DNA from: Myxococcales bacterium
GTDB lineage: Bacteria > Myxococcota > Polyangia > Fen-1088
Length of the DNA: 5,356 nt
Direction: 5' to 3'
Assembly (NCBI GenBank): GCA_003159055.1
Contig: PMLH01000590.1
Location: forward strand, 2,501-7,856
Positions 4,610 to 5,356 of this stretch are shown here, one piece after another (within the stretch, counting starts at the first letter, position 1; each line of letters opens with the position of its first letter). The position numbers and the translations under genes are program-made. Under the pieces are notes generated by a model. It saw only the letters and a list, made by a program, of their open reading frames with translations, was not told the DNA's origin and searched no databases.

Positions 4610-5356
4610 ATGTCTACCGTCGATGAGCTTCGCAGGGCAGTCTCTCGGGTGAAGGATCCTGCGCTCGGTCGCGACCTGGTGTCGACCGAGATGCTGCGCG
4701 AGGTTTCGATCGAAGGCGGCAAGGCAACGCTGACCGTCCGCTTGACCACGCCACTGTGTCCGTCGCGTGAGACGATTCGCGCGGCGGTGGAAGCCGCCGC
4801 AAAAGCCGTCGCCGGCGTGAAAGAGGTCGAGGTGCTTTTCACCGCCGAGGTGGCACGCAAGCTCGGCCCGGTGCCCGAGCGATTGCCCAAGGTGAAAAAC
4901 CTGATTGCGATCGCGGCAGGCAAGGGCGGTGTCGGCAAGTCGACCGTGGCGACCAACTTGGCGGCTGCGCTTTCCTTGGAAGGTGCGCGCGTCGGCATTC
5001 TCGACGCCGACGTGTTCGGCCCGTCGATCCCGCAAATGATGGGCGAGCCGGAAGTCCCCGCGCTGCTGGCCAGCGAAACCTCGATGGCGCCCGCGGTTCA
5101 CCACGGCATCAAGGTGCTCTCCGTCGGCTTCTTCGTCGAGCGCGGTGCCGCAGTGATGTGGCGCGGACCGATGATCCACAAGCTGCTGACGCAATTCGTG
5201 GAGGACGTGGACTGGGGCGAGCTCGACTACCTGGTCATCGACTTGCCACCGGGAACCGGCGACACGCAGCTTTCACTGGCCCAATTGGTTCCGGTGACCG
5301 GCGCCGTCATGGTCACGACGCCGCAGGAGGTGTCGGTCATCGACGTCGAGAAGGCG
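4610..5356 (+). CDS. mrp: Mrp/ApbC/NBP35-family Fe-S cluster carrier ATPase (3' end cut by window)
   Basis: Mrp/ApbC proteins are cytoplasmic P-loop ATPases that carry or transfer Fe-S clusters. The visible 249 codons run in frame to the last base. Residues 1 to about 80 form an N-terminal MIP18/DUF59-type domain with the conserved Cys in TTPLCPS (C50). The ATPase domain begins at about 97, with the deviant Walker A motif GKGGVGKS at 104-111 carrying the signature K105 and K110. It continues with DADVFGPS at 132-139 and the switch region DLPPGTGD at 211-218, all diagnostic of the family. The C-terminal CxxC cluster-binding pair lies beyond the window, so it cannot be checked. The start at ATG 4610 is set by the upstream GAGGA; ATG 4604 is possible. 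The 38-bp gap from ribA suggests cotranscription. Confidence 0.95.
   Translation, partial: MSTVDELRRAVSRVKDPALGRDLVSTEMLREVSIEGGKATLTVRLTTPLCPSRETIRAAVEAAAKAVAGVKEVEVLFTAEVARKLGPVPERLPKVKNLIAIAAGKGGVGKSTVATNLAAALSLEGARVGILDADVFGPSIPQMMGEPEVPALLASETSMAPAVHHGIKVLSVGFFVERGAAVMWRGPMIHKLLTQFVEDVDWGELDYLVIDLPPGTGDTQLSLAQLVPVTGAVMVTTPQEVSVIDVEKA

Overview
The window is GC-rich bacterial chromosomal DNA, densely packed with housekeeping-type genes. No mobile element, CRISPR array, tRNA or rRNA was seen. The gene content includes a short PilZ protein, a TPR protein with a SecA-tail zinc motif, SlyX, a Cys-type CcmE, and RibA next to Mrp. Together with the high GC, this suggests a proteobacterium-like organism, possibly a deltaproteobacterial or myxobacterial lineage. 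That placement is an inference from style, not from a marker gene.

Layout. (1) Bases 1-126 hold no gene I can support. (2) A plus-strand run covers 127-2720: ccmE (heme chaperone, CXXXY type), a SEC-C/TPR protein, a PilZ protein with a duplicated acidic tail, a short GGQ-domain release-factor-like protein whose GTG start overlaps the PilZ stop, and slyX. The last four lie 34 bp apart, overlapping by 4 bp, and 13 bp apart, so they probably form one transcription unit. (3) A 149-bp gap (2721-2869) separates the convergent slyX and folB. It carries a perfect 12-bp inverted repeat and a dense cluster of CCGG tetramers. (4) A minus-strand pair, def then folB, is 19 bp apart. (5) A divergent intergenic region (3786-3917) carries a good sigma70-like promoter firing toward ribA. 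(6) ribA and the 5' part of mrp/apbC lie on the plus strand, and mrp runs off the right edge.

How the genes fit together. def (N-terminal deformylation), folB (folate), ribA (riboflavin) and mrp (Fe-S carrier) are core metabolism. FolB uses a pterin derived from GTP, and RibA also consumes GTP. The SEC-C/TPR, PilZ and GGQ genes form a less ordinary group with a possible ribosome or nascent-chain theme. One protein has a zinc finger nearly identical to the SecA tail, one is a stop-codon-independent type of peptidyl-tRNA hydrolase, and between them lies a putative cyclic-di-GMP sensor translationally coupled to the hydrolase. I know of no described system with this composition, but the functional link is a hypothesis from gene order only.

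The most solid unusual observation is that CcmE has a cysteine where the classical heme-binding histidine should be.
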